A DNA stretch of 64,000 bases from Hypericum androsaemum (GCA_963995505.1 OZ023186.1:5270001-5334000), one strand, 5' to 3'; shown: positions 7,596 through 19,051, counted from the first letter of the stretch. The notes: a model not told the origin generated them from the sequence alone. Translations and numbers: made by a program.

Positions 7596-10217
7596 ATGAA
7601 CGTGAGGGCAAGGCATGGAGCATATTACTTCATCACCTTTATTGACGACTACACTAGATATGGTCTGATATACCTGATTTCTCACAAGTCTGAAGCCTTA
7701 AACTGCTTCAAGACATACATGAGTTTTGTTGAGAATCAGAAGGATAGAAAGATAAAGGCCTTACGAACTGATCGTGGCCGTGAATATCTTTCTGATGAGT
7801 TCAAAGCTCTATGCATTGAAAAAGGAATTGAACATCAGTTGTCCATTCCTTATACACCACAGCAAAATGGAGTTGCTGAAAGAAGGAATAGAACCCTTCT
7901 TGATATGGTTAGATCGATGATGGCAGAGGCAAGTTTGCCTATATCATTCTATGGAGATGCGCTCCTGACTGCCGCATACGTTCTAAACCGTGTACCCTCT
8001 AAGTCTGTTACAGCCACTCCTTATGAAATGTGGACAGATCGGAAGCCCGATCTATCCTATTTTAAGCCGTGGGGGTGTGCGTCCTATGTCCATTCTACCT
8101 CAATTGCTTTCGGTAAATTAGGACCGAGAGGTAGAAAAAGTATCTTTATAAGATACCCAGAGGTATCTAAAGGGTACGTGTTCGTGGGTGAACTGGACAA
8201 TGGACATGTAACAGAATTTGAATCACGTGATGTCACCTTTTTGGAGAATGAATTTCCAAAGTTGGGAGAGGTTACTAGTGACCTTACCCTTTATGAGACA
8301 AATGAACCAGAGTCATCTGGATCACTTCTTCCGAGTGGGAGAATTGAGGAGGAAGATAGAGATTTTTCAACTCATAATGATCCGGAAGGTCGTGATCCGA
8401 GTCCTGTAAGGGAGGTAATTCCTTATTCCAGTGGGAGTACGGTATTTCCACCCAGTGGGAGTGCGATTCCTGGATATGATGAATATATTAGAGATGTTTA
8501 TCAAAACCGGGAATTTCGTAGGTCTAGTAGAACTAGCATACCACGCCGACGATTTGACATCGAAGGCGAGGCTAATGCGTTCTTGGTATCACTAAAGAAA
8601 TTTGGTGGTCCAAGTGAAATTCTTCTGGCCATCCTGCAGGATGAAGATGAACCTAAAAATGTATCTGGAGCATTGTCATCTCCAAAACGTGATGAATGGA
8701 TGAATGCAATGGATGAAGAAATGTCTTCTATGATCAAAAACCAGGTTTGGGATCTGGTTGACCTACCTAAAGGGCGTAGGGCAATTGGGAATAAGTGGAT
8801 TCTCAAAATCAAGCGCAATGCAGATGGCAGTATCGAAAGATACAAAGCGCGTTTGGTTGCCCAAGGATTTAAACAACAGGCTGGGATAGACTATGAGGAG
8901 ACTTTTGCACCTGTTGTTAGATTTACGTCAATTAGGGTCATTTTAGCTATGGTTGCTAACATGAATCTAGAATTACATCAAATGGATGTAAAGACTGCTT
9001 TTCTCCACGGAGAATTGGATGAAGAAATCTATATGATTCAGCCTGAGGGCTACATTCAAAAAGGCTGCGAACACAAAGTTTGCAAATTGAATAGATCAAT
9101 TTATGGCCTTAAGCAGTCGTCTAGACAGTGGTATATTCGCTTTCATAATACGATCATGCAGCATGATTTTATTATGATAGACGAAGATCACTGTGTGTAT
9201 GTTAAGCGATCAGGAAAGAAGTTTGTTATCATCACCTTGTATGTTGATGACATACTTTTAGCTGGAAATGACATGGGATTTCTTGTCGAAATCAAAGATT
9301 GGTTATCTTCCAACTTTGAAATGAAAGACATGGGTGAAGCAGATTACATACTCGGAGTTAAGATTTCGAGGAATCGTTCGAAAAGAATAATGTCTCTTGT
9401 GAAAGAGACATATATTCGCAAAGTAGTAGAACGTTTCAATTGTGATCACAGTAACCCAAAGTATGTCCCATTGGTTAAAGGTCATAATTTGTGTAAGGAC
9501 ATGTGCCCAAAAACAACTAAACAACGTAGGGACATGGAGAAGATTCCTTATGCCAATGCAGTTGGATGCCTGATGTACGCAATGTTGTGTACTAGACCTG
9601 ACATTTGCTATGCTGTTGGGATAGCAAGCAGATATCAGTCTGATCCAGGCAGTGCTCACTGGAAGGCTGTCAAAGGGATTTTGAAATATTTGAATACTAC
9701 TGCAGAATACTCCTTGTGCTATCAAGGCCGTGACCTGATAATGAGTGGCTATACTGATGCTGATTGGGGAGGTGATGTGGATAAGAAAAAGTCTACATCT
9801 GGATTTGTTTTCTTGTTGAACGGGGGTGCTGTCTCATGGAGCAGTAAGAAGCAAACATGTGTATCCCTGTCAACAATGGAAGCAGAATATGTAGCTTCAG
9901 CTCATGCTGCACAAGAAGCGGTATGGTTGAAGAGATTCTTAAGCCATCTCTCCCTGATCAACTCGACGGAGCCAGTGAGTCTATTCTGCGACAACCAGTC
10001 AGCTATAGCATATGCTAAGGATCCTAGATTCTATAGCAGGGCTAAGCATATAGATATTAAATTTCACTTTGTGAGAAATTTAATAAAATATAAAGAACTG
10101 TATATGAAACACATATCTACACGAGATATGGCCGCAGATCCAATGACTAAAGCATTACCTCGAGAAGTGTTCGAGAAACATGTTAAGTCACTGGGTTTAC
10201 GACGGTTTCATTTGTAA
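7596..10217 (+). CDS. Copia integrase, reverse transcriptase and RNase H (5'-truncated by frameshift)
   Basis: The frame is open for 873 codons from the integrase core to the RNase H tail. Integrase residues are visible as FIDDYTRYG, RTDRGREY and NGVAERRNRT, the D, D and E of the catalytic triad. Reverse transcriptase shows KARLVAQGFKQ, QMDVKTAFLHGELDEEIYM and the active site YVDDILLAGND. RNase H shows YTDADWGGD, STMEAEYVA, FCDNQSAI and AADPMTKALP. The open frame also extends upstream of 7596 into the region before integrase. The ATG at 7596 is only the first methionine; the natural start is the fused gag frame broken near 7532. Confidence 0.93.
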   Translation: MNVRARHGAYYFITFIDDYTRYGLIYLISHKSEALNCFKTYMSFVENQKDRKIKALRTDRGREYLSDEFKALCIEKGIEHQLSIPYTPQQNGVAERRNRTLLDMVRSMMAEASLPISFYGDALLTAAYVLNRVPSKSVTATPYEMWTDRKPDLSYFKPWGCASYVHSTSIAFGKLGPRGRKSIFIRYPEVSKGYVFVGELDNGHVTEFESRDVTFLENEFPKLGEVTSDLTLYETNEPESSGSLLPSGRIEEEDRDFSTHNDPEGRDPSPVREVIPYSSGSTVFPPSGSAIPGYDEYIRDVYQNREFRRSSRTSIPRRRFDIEGEANAFLVSLKKFGGPSEILLAILQDEDEPKNVSGALSSPKRDEWMNAMDEEMSSMIKNQVWDLVDLPKGRRAIGNKWILKIKRNADGSIERYKARLVAQGFKQQAGIDYEETFAPVVRFTSIRVILAMVANMNLELHQMDVKTAFLHGELDEEIYMIQPEGYIQKGCEHKVCKLNRSIYGLKQSSRQWYIRFHNTIMQHDFIMIDEDHCVYVKRSGKKFVIITLYVDDILLAGNDMGFLVEIKDWLSSNFEMKDMGEADYILGVKISRNRSKRIMSLVKETYIRKVVERFNCDHSNPKYVPLVKGHNLCKDMCPKTTKQRRDMEKIPYANAVGCLMYAMLCTRPDICYAVGIASRYQSDPGSAHWKAVKGILKYLNTTAEYSLCYQGRDLIMSGYTDADWGGDVDKKKSTSGFVFLLNGGAVSWSSKKQTCVSLSTMEAEYVASAHAAQEAVWLKRFLSHLSLINSTEPVSLFCDNQSAIAYAKDPRFYSRAKHIDIKFHFVRNLIKYKELYMKHISTRDMAADPMTKALPREVFEKHVKSLGLRRFHL

Positions 10218-11161
10218 TCCAATTAGTTGGAATAAAGGAATTTTTAATTTGACAATATGAGTTAAATGTGAAACATGTCGGACAGAGAAGTAGCCCACTC
10301 ACACGGGTGTTTACCTCAGTGGGAGTCAAGAAGTTGATTCCTAGATGAGATGAGGCAGTTATTGGACATTCATGAGTGCATGTCCTATGGCGGAATGCCG
10401 TCTTGCTTAAGAGCAAGTTTCCTTATGGGATGCAGGAATAAGTTGCTGCATTTGGATTTTCTACAATCCATATGATAAGATATAAGTGGAACTTATCATA
10501 CTGTCTGTCCTATTAGCCTAGAGTTAAGCTAAGGCTGATACTCTAGTATGGTGTTAAATGACATGTGTTCCTTGAAAAAGGAAACTACACCGTAACACGT
10601 AATCAGTATCATGTGTGCTACTCGACCACTGGATGGGATGAAAATGTTGAGTGATTTCACAATCCCTGGTGTGAGACCAATTTTCGAGAATTATGATTCC
10701 CGAAACCTACCCTTAAGATCCAAAACGTATTCTGGAAGTATGATCCAGTGCTGCTAGCTTGGAAAGTTCATGAAAAGGTTATGGCATAGCGATTCGACCT
10801 GGCAGGGCTGACCAGAAAAGCAGGCTGTATCATTATGAAAGGAATATAGTTAAGGGAGAAGGAACTCTGTTCATCACATTCTGAGATTCGTGGTTCAGGT
10901 GCACCAATTGTATTGAAAAGTACAATAGTGAACCCGAATATAATTGTTTGAAATCACTGATGTGAACAATGGAATGTGACATGAGTCCTGGGGTAAGAGC
11001 ATACATTAAACAAGAAGGTTGTCGAGATGCTACTATTCAAGTAGCCTGAGTGTCTGTGCTCTTGAATTTGGCTTAACATACTCGACGTGTGCTGGTCGCA
11101 CGAAATCCTTTGAAGAAATCTGATAACTGTTGATCAAGGTCAATAATAATTGAGTGGGAGA
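10218..11161 (+). other. Copia 3' untranslated region and polypurine tract
   Basis: About 940 bases follow the RNase H stop without an ORF of note. They end in the polypurine tract TGAGTGGGAG (11151-11160), the primer for plus-strand synthesis, directly before the right LTR. Confidence 0.8.
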
Positions 11162-11833
11162 TGTTGGACCTTGGGCCCAATAGGCAATTATTATTGTGCC
11201 TAATTGAGCCCGGGCCCATTAGGCCCAAAATGTTGGGTTGGATGGGCCGGTCAACCCGCGTTGACCGGCCCAAGCTATGCAAGCGCCATGTCAGCGTGAC
11301 GTGGCGCTGACGTCACATGTGACAGCCCACGTGGCGCAACCACATGGTGCCACGTGGCGCCACGTGGCAAAGCTAGGTGTAGCCTTGCCACGTAGCGGAC
11401 ATGCGGACCAACGTGCCACGTGGCGCAACGTGGCGAAGTATTGGGTAGCCACGTGGCAGACATGTGGCATATGGCATGCCACGTGGCGACACGTGGCGTG
11501 CCACGTGGTGCGTTTTGGCTGTCCGGATTTCCCTATAAAAGGGGAAATCCGGCTGGACCAATTTGTAACTTTTCCCACAACTACTCACTCAGAAAGGAAA
11601 ATTCCGGATCAGTTCCAGAATTTTGATCAGATTTTCGATTAAAGGAAATCTCGTGAAAATCGATTACGGATCCGTTCGAACGTGATCGTAATTCGACCAG
11701 CACGAAGGAATCGTGGACCCGAGCCTGTGGACCTCTTACTTCAACAAGTAAGTGATTTATTATTAACGAATTAGTTTGTTAATTCAACGGGTTTAACACG
11801 TAATTACTCGTTAATTACGCGTCAAAACCGTCA
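11162..11833 (+). repeat. Right LTR of copia element
   Basis: Near-identical to the left LTR. It has gained one 10-bp GCCACGTGGC unit and lost one base nearby, which accounts for its extra 9 bp. The palindrome around the TATA box is intact (11523-11533, TATAAAAG 11534-11541, 11542-11552). Confidence 0.95.
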
Positions 11834-11989
11834 TAGGTGTTCTGCTACTGCTGTGAATATGGACTTGTAACGAACCTATCAAGAACATGATGAACGTCAT
11901 CCTTGATCATGTTGATCATCTAGAGATAAATCATCTTAAACCTAACTAGAAGATTAGGATCTAGTTTGTTATCAATCAGTATTTAGTTT

Positions 11990-12263
11990 TGTTAAGAATT
12001 CAGCAACCAGAGAACAAAACGCACAAAGAACACAGACGCAAGAGTTTACGTGGTTCGATCTAGTGCCTACGTCTACGGTGAGAAAGGGGAACTTTTATTG
12101 ATGAATCCGAGTCACAAAGTCATACAAAATCTTAGGGTAACATGCTTTTATATAGAGGCAAACCCTTGGTGTACAAGTAAAGGTCGGATTAGGAGTCCAA
12201 AACCTAATCAGAATAGGAATAGGAATAGGAAATAAGTCTTTCCTATTTCTCGCCATCCCAACA
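11990..12263 (-). repeat. 3' LTR of deleted copia element
   Basis: Matches 13615-13895 along its whole length. It includes a TATA-like stretch (TTTTATATAG on the + strand near 12150) and an AATAGG microrepeat near its end. Confidence 0.9.
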
Positions 12264-13014
12264 ATCTCCACCTTGGCGAGAAATCATCTCGTGGAAGAAC
12301 CATGAAGCTCCACCCGAATTTCAACAAACTCCACCTTGATAAAACACCGCCCCATGAAGAACTATGAGATCTTGAGAAACCAAACCGACTCTACCATCCC
12401 AACTTTCTCTCTTCCTTTTTCGTTCAATCATTTGAAGCCAACCCCAAGCTTGAGCAACTCCCGAGCTTGCTTGGCGTATTCTCTCCAAACTCTATCGAAC
12501 TCCAACTAGCAAGTCCTCCTGCTGAAGCAACCTTGTGACCAATAGACGCGTCCTTTATTCTCCGGTCAGCCCCATGCTCCGCAACCTCGAACTGCTTCTC
12601 CGCTAGACCTTTTTGCCTCAAACCAATGCTACTTACTATAGCATACAATGGGTAACCTTTTGTTCCACTAAGTAGAACCCTGGACCTTTTTGTTCCACCG
12701 TTCGGCCTTGAGTGAGATACCTGATTCGTCCGTGGTACTACCAACGACTTCGCATTCCTCATGTAAAACCTACCCAATACCTTTGACGTGCACGTCCCTT
12801 TAGGCAACTATAATGGGGCCTAGCTAACAATACTTCTCTGAGACAACCATGGCTCCTTGCCAACCATACCTCCTTGCCAACCATACCTCTACGAAACAAC
12901 CATAGCTTACTATCCATATCCTCGCGAATCCCAACTGCACTCAAACTATCCATGTCAAGCCTTTGTTCTCTCATACGAACCAACCTCATATGACCTGAGC
13001 TTTTGCCAACTCCT

Positions 13015-13323
13015 TCAGACCCATTGATGTGACTCCCCCCAATAATGTACCTCACTAACATGTAGGTATTCTCTTTCACCCTTCATCCCTACCATCGCAT
13101 CATTTTCCACCTTTATTAGCCTATCTTTATAACTATCACTGTTATAATCTAAGGTCCCTAACAAAAAGAGATTACCAGGATGCATTAGACTTGATGAGAC
13201 AGAAAGCCAGTCACCATCCGACCCGTCTGAACATGTGGCTATGGTTGTGGATGTCGATCCTTCCTCGTTGTCTTGATTTTCAGTTCGTCCTGGATAGTCC
13301 CCTTTATGTGCCATTCTCCGCAC
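13015..13323 (-). pseudogene. Copia gag-protease remnant
   Basis: A 102-codon - strand frame contains KGDYPGRT followed by a serine/threonine-rich stretch and DGDWLSVSSS. This resembles the region between the gag zinc knuckle and protease of copia elements. No knuckle or DSG protease site is intact, and the frame is detached from the upstream gag fragment. Confidence 0.5.
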
Positions 13324-13335
13324 TTAAAGCTACTT

Positions 13336-13587
13336 CTATTGGACTTCTTTGACTCCAACCTGGATCCTCTTCCACAACCCAGCTGGTGGCTCCTCATTAT
13401 CCGCTAAGCACAAGCGAATCTTCGCTACCGCCTTGGCCTCCAACTCCTCCCACTCTTGCTCCTCCATCTTCTCAAGCTTCTTCCCTGAGAGCGCGATGAC
13501 CATCCCTTGTTGCATGAGGAGATCCTTGACACGCCTTTGCCATAACCTGAAATTCGATGAACCATCGAACTTCGCGCCGTCCGACAT
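13336..13587 (-). pseudogene. Copia gag N-terminal fragment
   Basis: The frame begins MSDGAKFDGSSNFRLWQRRV and continues with KDLLMQQG, the standard N-terminus of copia gag proteins that starts with the KFDG...W motif. It stops after 83 codons. It lies just inside the 5' LTR and primer site of the deleted element, where gag belongs. Confidence 0.8.
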
Positions 13588-13614
13588 CCTCCAACCTTAG
13601 CTCTTAATACCACT

Positions 13615-13895
13615 TGTTAGAAATTCAGCAACTAGAGAACAAAACGCGCAAAGAACACAGACGCAAGAGTTTACGTGGTTCGGCCTAGTGCCTACGTCCA
13701 CGGTGAGAAAGGATAACTTTTATTGATGAATCCGAGTCACAAAGCCATACAAAATCTTAGGGTAACATGCTTTTATATAGAGGCAAACCCTTGGTGTACA
13801 AGTAACCTATCTAGGTCGGATTAGGAGTCCAAAACCTAGTCAGAATAGGAATAGGAATAGGAAATAAGTCTTTCCTATTTCTCGCCATCCCAACA
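13615..13895 (-). repeat. 5' LTR of deleted copia element
   Basis: Second copy of the ~280-bp LTR. On the - strand it is followed by TGGTATTAAGAGC, a variant of the initiator-tRNA-Met primer site. Confidence 0.9.
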
Positions 13896-14372
13896 AGTTC
13901 AGTTCAGTTTGATTAGCTTATCATTAGCCACTTTCAAATCAACGTGAGGAACTAGCCGTTGTAGTTACAAAGGCTAGATAAAATAGCAGTCACATCAGTG
14001 ATCAGTCTGCTTCTCCTCCTTCTTTCTTACATTGTCAGCTTATATAATCTCAAAATGAGAAGAATAAAACACAGATCATGAAGCTCATTCTATACTCTAG
14101 TACTTACATTAAATTTTAAAAATACTGAAAGTACATGATAGTTTTTTGGAAGCCGGTCAGTTCATAAAGCTACCACGGTCACGGATGACAATACTCGTAT
14201 GCAATTCAGTAATACGAGACCCCCTCGAGGTCAAGAAAAGAAGAATAGAAGAAACAAGTTTATACTTCTCCATCTTCTCATCAGAGTGATGTTTGTACGA
14301 GAACATCATAAGAGGAATGACAAAAGCAGTTTTTTAATCGAATCAAACATAATGGAAGGTGAACTAACTAAC
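13896..14372. other. ABCC relic intron-like sequence
   Basis: No coding signal found. The missing ABCC exons between the LNQ segment (14373-14430) and the GKITNLMTTD segment (2823-2922) are not recognisable here. Confidence 0.4.
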
Positions 14373-14430
14373 CTGGAGGAGTTTGATTCAATATAAGCGG
14401 TCCAATAGATTGTGAAGCATCATTGCCGAT
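14373..14430 (-). pseudogene. ABCC: ABCC1/2-type transporter relic, short exon
   Basis: A 58-bp exon lies between an acceptor (AAAATGTAG) and a donor (CTCCAG before GTTAGT) on the - strand. It codes IGNDASQSIGPLILNQ, matching the IGND...GP..LNQLLQ segment that opens transmembrane domain 1 of plant ABCC1/2. A one-base insertion after LNQ disturbs the LLQ end. Confidence 0.8.
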
Positions 14431-14987
14431 CTACATTTTGGTCAAAATCGAAACAATTTTACAATATGAACTACCAATATATCTGCTAAACCACATTTAT
14501 CCAAAGATTTCAATGCCACAGGATTTGCTCATGGTTTACCACGACATGTGAGAAAGCAAGTAGATTACATGAAAGTGACATGGCTTGTGAAGCAAACGAC
14601 AGCAGCTAATCGCCTCTAATAAGCAAGTACTTGTGTACTCCTTCAATCACCATGTTAAGACATGCTTATGATGTGCTGATCTTTTGGCTTGTCAATGCAT
14701 CAAAACCAAATTTAACATGTAAGCAGATAAGGAAAGTACCTTCCAGAACCAAAACCTAAAAATGAGCCAGAGATTTCATCAGACAGACGCACATAAATAA
14801 TTGACATGAGCAGAAATTTGTTACTCATTCCCTATTCAGTATGTAGATTAACTTAAATTCCAACTCCCGAGAAATCACAGACAGAAAATGTTTTCTCCAG
14901 TTAAAAGAGATTGTGACCTTTCAAGAGAAGAGAGATTGATCATTAAAACATGTACACATAAAACGTTAGTCAGAATTGTCGTCAATT

Positions 14988-15025
14988 TTTAGGCTACTGT
15001 TTAGTGCTCTCAAGAGCCAACACTT
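14988..15025 (-). pseudogene. ABCC: ABCC1/2-type transporter relic, WLLRALNSSL fragment
   Basis: After an acceptor-like GGTTCCAG, the - strand codes CWLLRALNSSL, a conserved segment just before transmembrane domain 1 in plant ABCC1/2. It is placed correctly between the fragments at 15103-15198 and 14373-14430. Confidence 0.7.
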
Positions 15026-15102
15026 CTGGAACCTACAACCCCAAGTAAGTCACTTCGTACTTTAACCATGTACTTATTCAGCAAAGATAATTAGATATGC
15101 GA

Positions 15103-15198
15103 GTGATTGTTCTGTCCGGTCCCATGTGTCTAATTTCCAAAAATCCTTCTCAGTGATTGGTCTTTTGTAGCCAAGAGTCAACATGGGATTCGTGATCA
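15103..15198 (-). pseudogene. ABCC: ABCC1/2-type transporter relic, linker exon
   Basis: The - strand codes [20 protein letters not shown] followed by LDTWDRTEQ. This matches the cytosolic linker NPLM..GY..PITEKDVW.LD.WD.TE of plant ABCC1/2. It is the most N-terminal relic found; the region up to 15850 may hold the old promoter side, but I cannot show it. Confidence 0.8.
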
Positions 15199-15327
15199 CA
15201 TATACATCAGTATCTCTGGTGGAGCCAAATTATTGAACATAGTTATGCGGTGAGCACCAAAGTACCCTTGCAATGATTTACAGTACACAACTTGAAGAAG
15301 CTAGAGTTGATGGTTCAATCTATTCTT

Positions 15328-15522
15328 TTTTTTTCCTTTTTTTTTCTCTTTTGAATAAGTAGAGATTTTATTAAAAACAGTGTTACAACCGCACAAAACT
15401 TTTTACACCAAGTATGTTTCATGCAAAAGTTGCCCAAGTTGGGCAAACTAGAGCAGAGCCTAATGAAACCACCTAGAGGGCGTTCAGTAGGCCTGCCAAG
15501 AGGACAATAGCTGGGTTTAGCA
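15328..15522 (-). mobile_element. Poly(A) retroposon (truncated LINE or retrocopy)
   Basis: A 195-bp insert is flanked by 16-bp perfect direct repeats (GGTTCAATCTATTCTT at 15312-15327 and 15523-15538). On the - strand it ends with AATAAAAT and an A-rich tail. Long target duplications and a tail are the mark of target-primed reverse transcription. The body matches nothing I can name. Confidence 0.75.
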
Positions 15523-15538
15523 GGTTCAATCTATTCTT

Positions 15539-15881
15539 AACCAATACAAAAGAACAAAATCATTGGCAGAACCACCCCTAAATCGGACGGACCCGCGGAC
15601 AATATGAATCTTCAACGACTCTCCCACATTACATAAAACGGACCAAATTAAAAAAGAGAGATTAAACAAACAAAAACAAAAAAAAACCGCCAAAAGAAGA
15701 GAGAAAAGGATGGGACTTTTCACTTACTGGACGGAAGCTAGAGAGAAAAGTTGAGCAATGGCGCTTGGGAAACGAAAAAGGCGGTGACTTTCTCGTGAGA
15801 AATGGTTGTTCGTCGTTGGTTTAGGACGTTGACCCCCCTGGAGGCCAAGTAAGAATCATGCCATGCAATATATATGGACCC

Positions 15882-15883
<2 letters not shown>
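15539..15883. other. Unassigned sequence upstream of ABCC relic
   Basis: Purine-rich stretches at 15650-15710 and mixed sequence follow, with no clear gene. It could be the former 5' end of the leftward ABCC gene, but no exon is visible. Confidence 0.35.

Positions 15884-15940
<57 letters not shown>
15884..15940. repeat. (AT)n microsatellite
   Basis: A nearly uninterrupted run of AT dinucleotides of about 56 bp. Confidence 0.98.
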
Positions 15941-15942
<2 letters not shown>

Positions 15943-17910
15943 TATAAGGGTTAAAATAATGGTCGGTGTAATCGGTCTCCGAATACTTCAATATCAACCA
16001 AAAGTTTATTATGTGTGTATGGGAATTAAACAGAGGGAAGTTACCAGGAAATAGGAGCCAATACCAAGTCGTAAAATTATGACGCTCGAGTCAAATCCAC
16101 TTTATTTTGGATATTTATTTATTTTATATTCGCGGTGAGCACTTTTTATTAATTTATAATAATCGGTCATTGCAGTTAATTGGTGAGATTTCTTTCATAC
16201 TTTCGATGAGTTCATGAGTTAAACCTTCCCAATGTTAATTAATTTCTAAAACAGTATTTTCATCTCTAATTCAAATATTGGTACCTTCTCCTTTTTTTGC
16301 CAAAATTAATTGACATTCGATTACTATTATGCTTAGTCCAGTACAAATATAACTATAAAGAGTAATAAATCTCTCTCCACATGCAATAAAGGAAATATTT
16401 TGGTATATATCCAATTTAAGATGACAAATTTGTGGTGATGTTACGGATTATTTTTCCTTTCCTAAATTTTTATTCGATTATTTTGGTACTAATTTGATAA
16501 TTTATCAACTGCCACGTCACCATCAAGTAATCTTTGTCTAAACCACTTGGCGGTTCTCGTCCACTATAAAACGACGCCGTTCCCAAAAAAAAGCGGACCA
16601 GAGTTCGGGACCGATCCGCAACAAAGTGTATTGGGCCCACCCCAGAGACGCGTCCCATGTCATCCTTTATCCTTGTCCCACCACGCCCGCGTCACGTCTC
16701 ATGTCTTTTTTGACATTTTTGCTCTTCTTCCGGACAGGATGGAATGATGGTTCCATGCTCAATCTGTACCCTAATTTCCGATGCAAATGGTTAACAATTT
16801 TACCTCTCTCATCTGAATCATACATAAGATAGTAAAGGAATTAGACCAAGTCCCGAGTATAAAACGTACGCCATGTCTATTTCTTTCTATGGTTTTGCCT
16901 CGAAGACGCCAAATTATTTTTAAATGTTTGACTAATCCGATCCTCTCCTAATTTAAATACACTTCCCCAGGCGATTTCGCTACATATCTCCTCGTGTGAC
17001 CACGTGATCAAAATTAATTATAAAATCCTCAAATCGATCATTTATCTTAAATTGGAGGGACAGAATCCAACAGTTACATGTGTGACCACTAAGAATCTAG
17101 TAGACATTTAAGCAATATGAACAGTCTCGGGAACATTAGGCGTAATGTCATTAGGATTCCAAGGAATTAGAAGGAAAAAAATTAAGAGGATTTGGATTCT
17201 CATGCTTCGATTCCCACAACATGTTTATTCAAATTTGGTAGGTGATACTATTCCCATTTTTTAGTCATCGAGACTAAAGCCATCAAGTTATGTTGTATTC
17301 GAATATTTATTTGGTTGATAAAACAAGCACTAACAAATTCGTTACAGATTTTCAAAGTTATGTTATGTTATTGCGTATTCGTATACTTTTATTGTAAAGA
17401 TTATCATTTACAAGTATTAAAATATTAATTTAGTCATCTTTAATTAATGAAACTAAAAAAAATTAGTTTGTTCTTGACCGGCTTGTTCAATCGGTGGCCA
17501 ACGGTATTGAACAATGACCACCAGCTAGAGTTTTGTATACATGACTCAGATTCAGTGTCCGGTTACATTCTAACTAGTCAAACTTCAATTCTTGTTAATT
17601 AGAACAACTCATTGTCAATTTTTAGTACCTTCAGATTTGCTTATACAACAGTATCGAGCTGGCATTTATATTTAATATATAGTTTCATGGCCTTAATTAA
17701 TGTAATGCCTAGAGTATCGCCATGGCAGTGAGATTGATATTTGTCTACGTAAATATTGAAGGCATTGTCCGATTGTCGGCCTATCAAAGCACTGGGAATA
17801 TTGGTAACTTGCTTTGCTTATGCGACGCCAATTTCCCTCTGTTTGTATTCATTTTTTTTTAGAATCTCTGTTTGTATTCTTGGGAATAAGAATCATGCCG
17901 AATATTTAGT
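15941..17910. other. Intergenic DNA without visible genes
   Basis: AT-rich sequence with a slightly GC-richer patch at 16500-16730. Short open frames here have no family resemblance and no splice context. I see nothing that supports a gene. Confidence 0.5.
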
Positions 17911-19051
17911 GAGAAATTTTATGGTAGTCCTTACATACCAAGTCACATAATGACTTGGTATGTACCCACCAATCAAGTTGACAAGTGGATTAGTACATTT
18001 TATAATTTTAAATGAGTAGAATAATTAATTATGGAAAGAAAATAAAGGCATTATAGTGATATAGTTATCATAAAAAATATTTCCTAAATAAAGTTTTTTG
18101 GGATGAGAAAATAAACAAGCAATTAATAGAAAGTATAACATTATGTTTTATTTTTTCTCTCCTAAATAGGGCCATAGAGATAATTATTAAAAAAATATGC
18201 AAAATTAAGAAAAAAAATAGAAATTGTCGAAGAACGGTCAGAGGAGGAACAATAAATCTGTAAAATTGTCTAAGAGTAAGCTAAGTATAAGTCCAATTTT
18301 GTCTTTTCTTTTCTAATGTTTTTGCTTATTTCGTTTTTAATATGGCTTAGATGAGTGAAATTATCAAATTTGACGATTAAGCTTTTGGAATAAAATAATC
18401 TAGACGGAGTATAAGGTATGTATCAAATTTTATGCACAATAATTTTATCATTAGAATATTTGCACAATATAATATCTATAATGACGTTATACATATAGTT
18501 AGGGAATTAAATAATTGTTGACTAATATTTTTATTTTATAATTTGATAAGTGAAATGCATATTTTAGTTTATGTTGTGATAGATATACTTTGAGCGTTAT
18601 TATCAATGATTTACTTTTTGGTGATTTATCATATTTTATCATAATTAATTCTTCTATTAATAATTATTTCTCTCGGTTTGTTGAGCACGTATTGTTAAGT
18701 GCAAAGTTAATAATTACTTAACTAATTTTAATATTATTTTTAAATTATAATTATGGCTCCATTTAGAAGAGGTAAAATAAAATACAAAATTAGGCTTTTT
18801 TATTAATCATTTATTTATTTATTTCCTGATCCAAGAAACCTTATTTATGAAATATTTTTTAACAACTATATCACCATAATATCTTAATTTTTTTTCCATA
18901 ATTAATTATCCTACTAATGTCTTAATTTTCTTTCCATAATTAATTATTCTACTCATTTAAAATCATAAAATGTACTAATTTACTTGTCGACCATTGATTG
19001 GTGGGTACATACTATGTGACTTAGTATGTAAAGACCACCATAAAATTTCTC
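17911..19051. mobile_element. Non-autonomous Mutator-like element
   Basis: Terminal inverted repeats of about 180-200 bp start GAGAAATTTTATGGT on each side, with only scattered differences. Flanks ATATTTAGT (17902-17910) and ATATTTAAT (19052-19060) form a 9-bp target duplication with one change. Long TIRs plus 9-bp duplications are the Mutator pattern. The interior is AT-rich and noncoding. The left TIR holds a palindrome, TACATACCAAGTCA and its complement, at about 17932-17964. Confidence 0.85.

Larger units (their letters stand above)
3289..11833 (+). mobile_element. Ty1/copia LTR retrotransposon, near-complete
   Basis: Two LTRs of 663 and 672 bp start TGTTGGACC and end ACCGTCA. A primer site (TGGTATCAGAGC, 3954-3965, initiator-tRNA-Met type) and a polypurine tract (GAGTGGGAG) lie at the right places. 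ATAGG flanks both sides; the exact LTR edges are ambiguous by one base. The order gag-protease-integrase-RT-RNase H is the copia order. The two LTRs differ by roughly seven substitutions and two indels by eye, so insertion is fairly recent. Only one coding defect is evident, a frameshift near 7532. The element sits within the ABCC relic. Confidence 0.95.
11990..13895 (-). mobile_element. Deleted non-autonomous Ty1/copia element
   Basis: Direct repeats of 274 bp (11990-12263) and 281 bp (13615-13895), both TGTTA...CCCAACA on the + strand, enclose about 1.35 kb. On the - strand a primer site (TGGTATTAAGAGC) follows the 5' LTR, and a polypurine tract (AAGGTGGAGAT) precedes the 3' LTR, so the element reads leftwards. 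Flanks AGTTT and AGTTC are a 5-bp target duplication with one change. Only gag-related sequence remains; protease onward is missing. Confidence 0.9.

Noticed and set aside
11277..11642. Overlapping frames rich in CHV/ATW/RHV triplets in both copia LTRs
   Set aside because: These are translations of the GCCACGTGGC repeats and not proteins.
15863..16054. Frame with a YIYIYI tract
   Set aside because: It is a translation of the (AT)n microsatellite.
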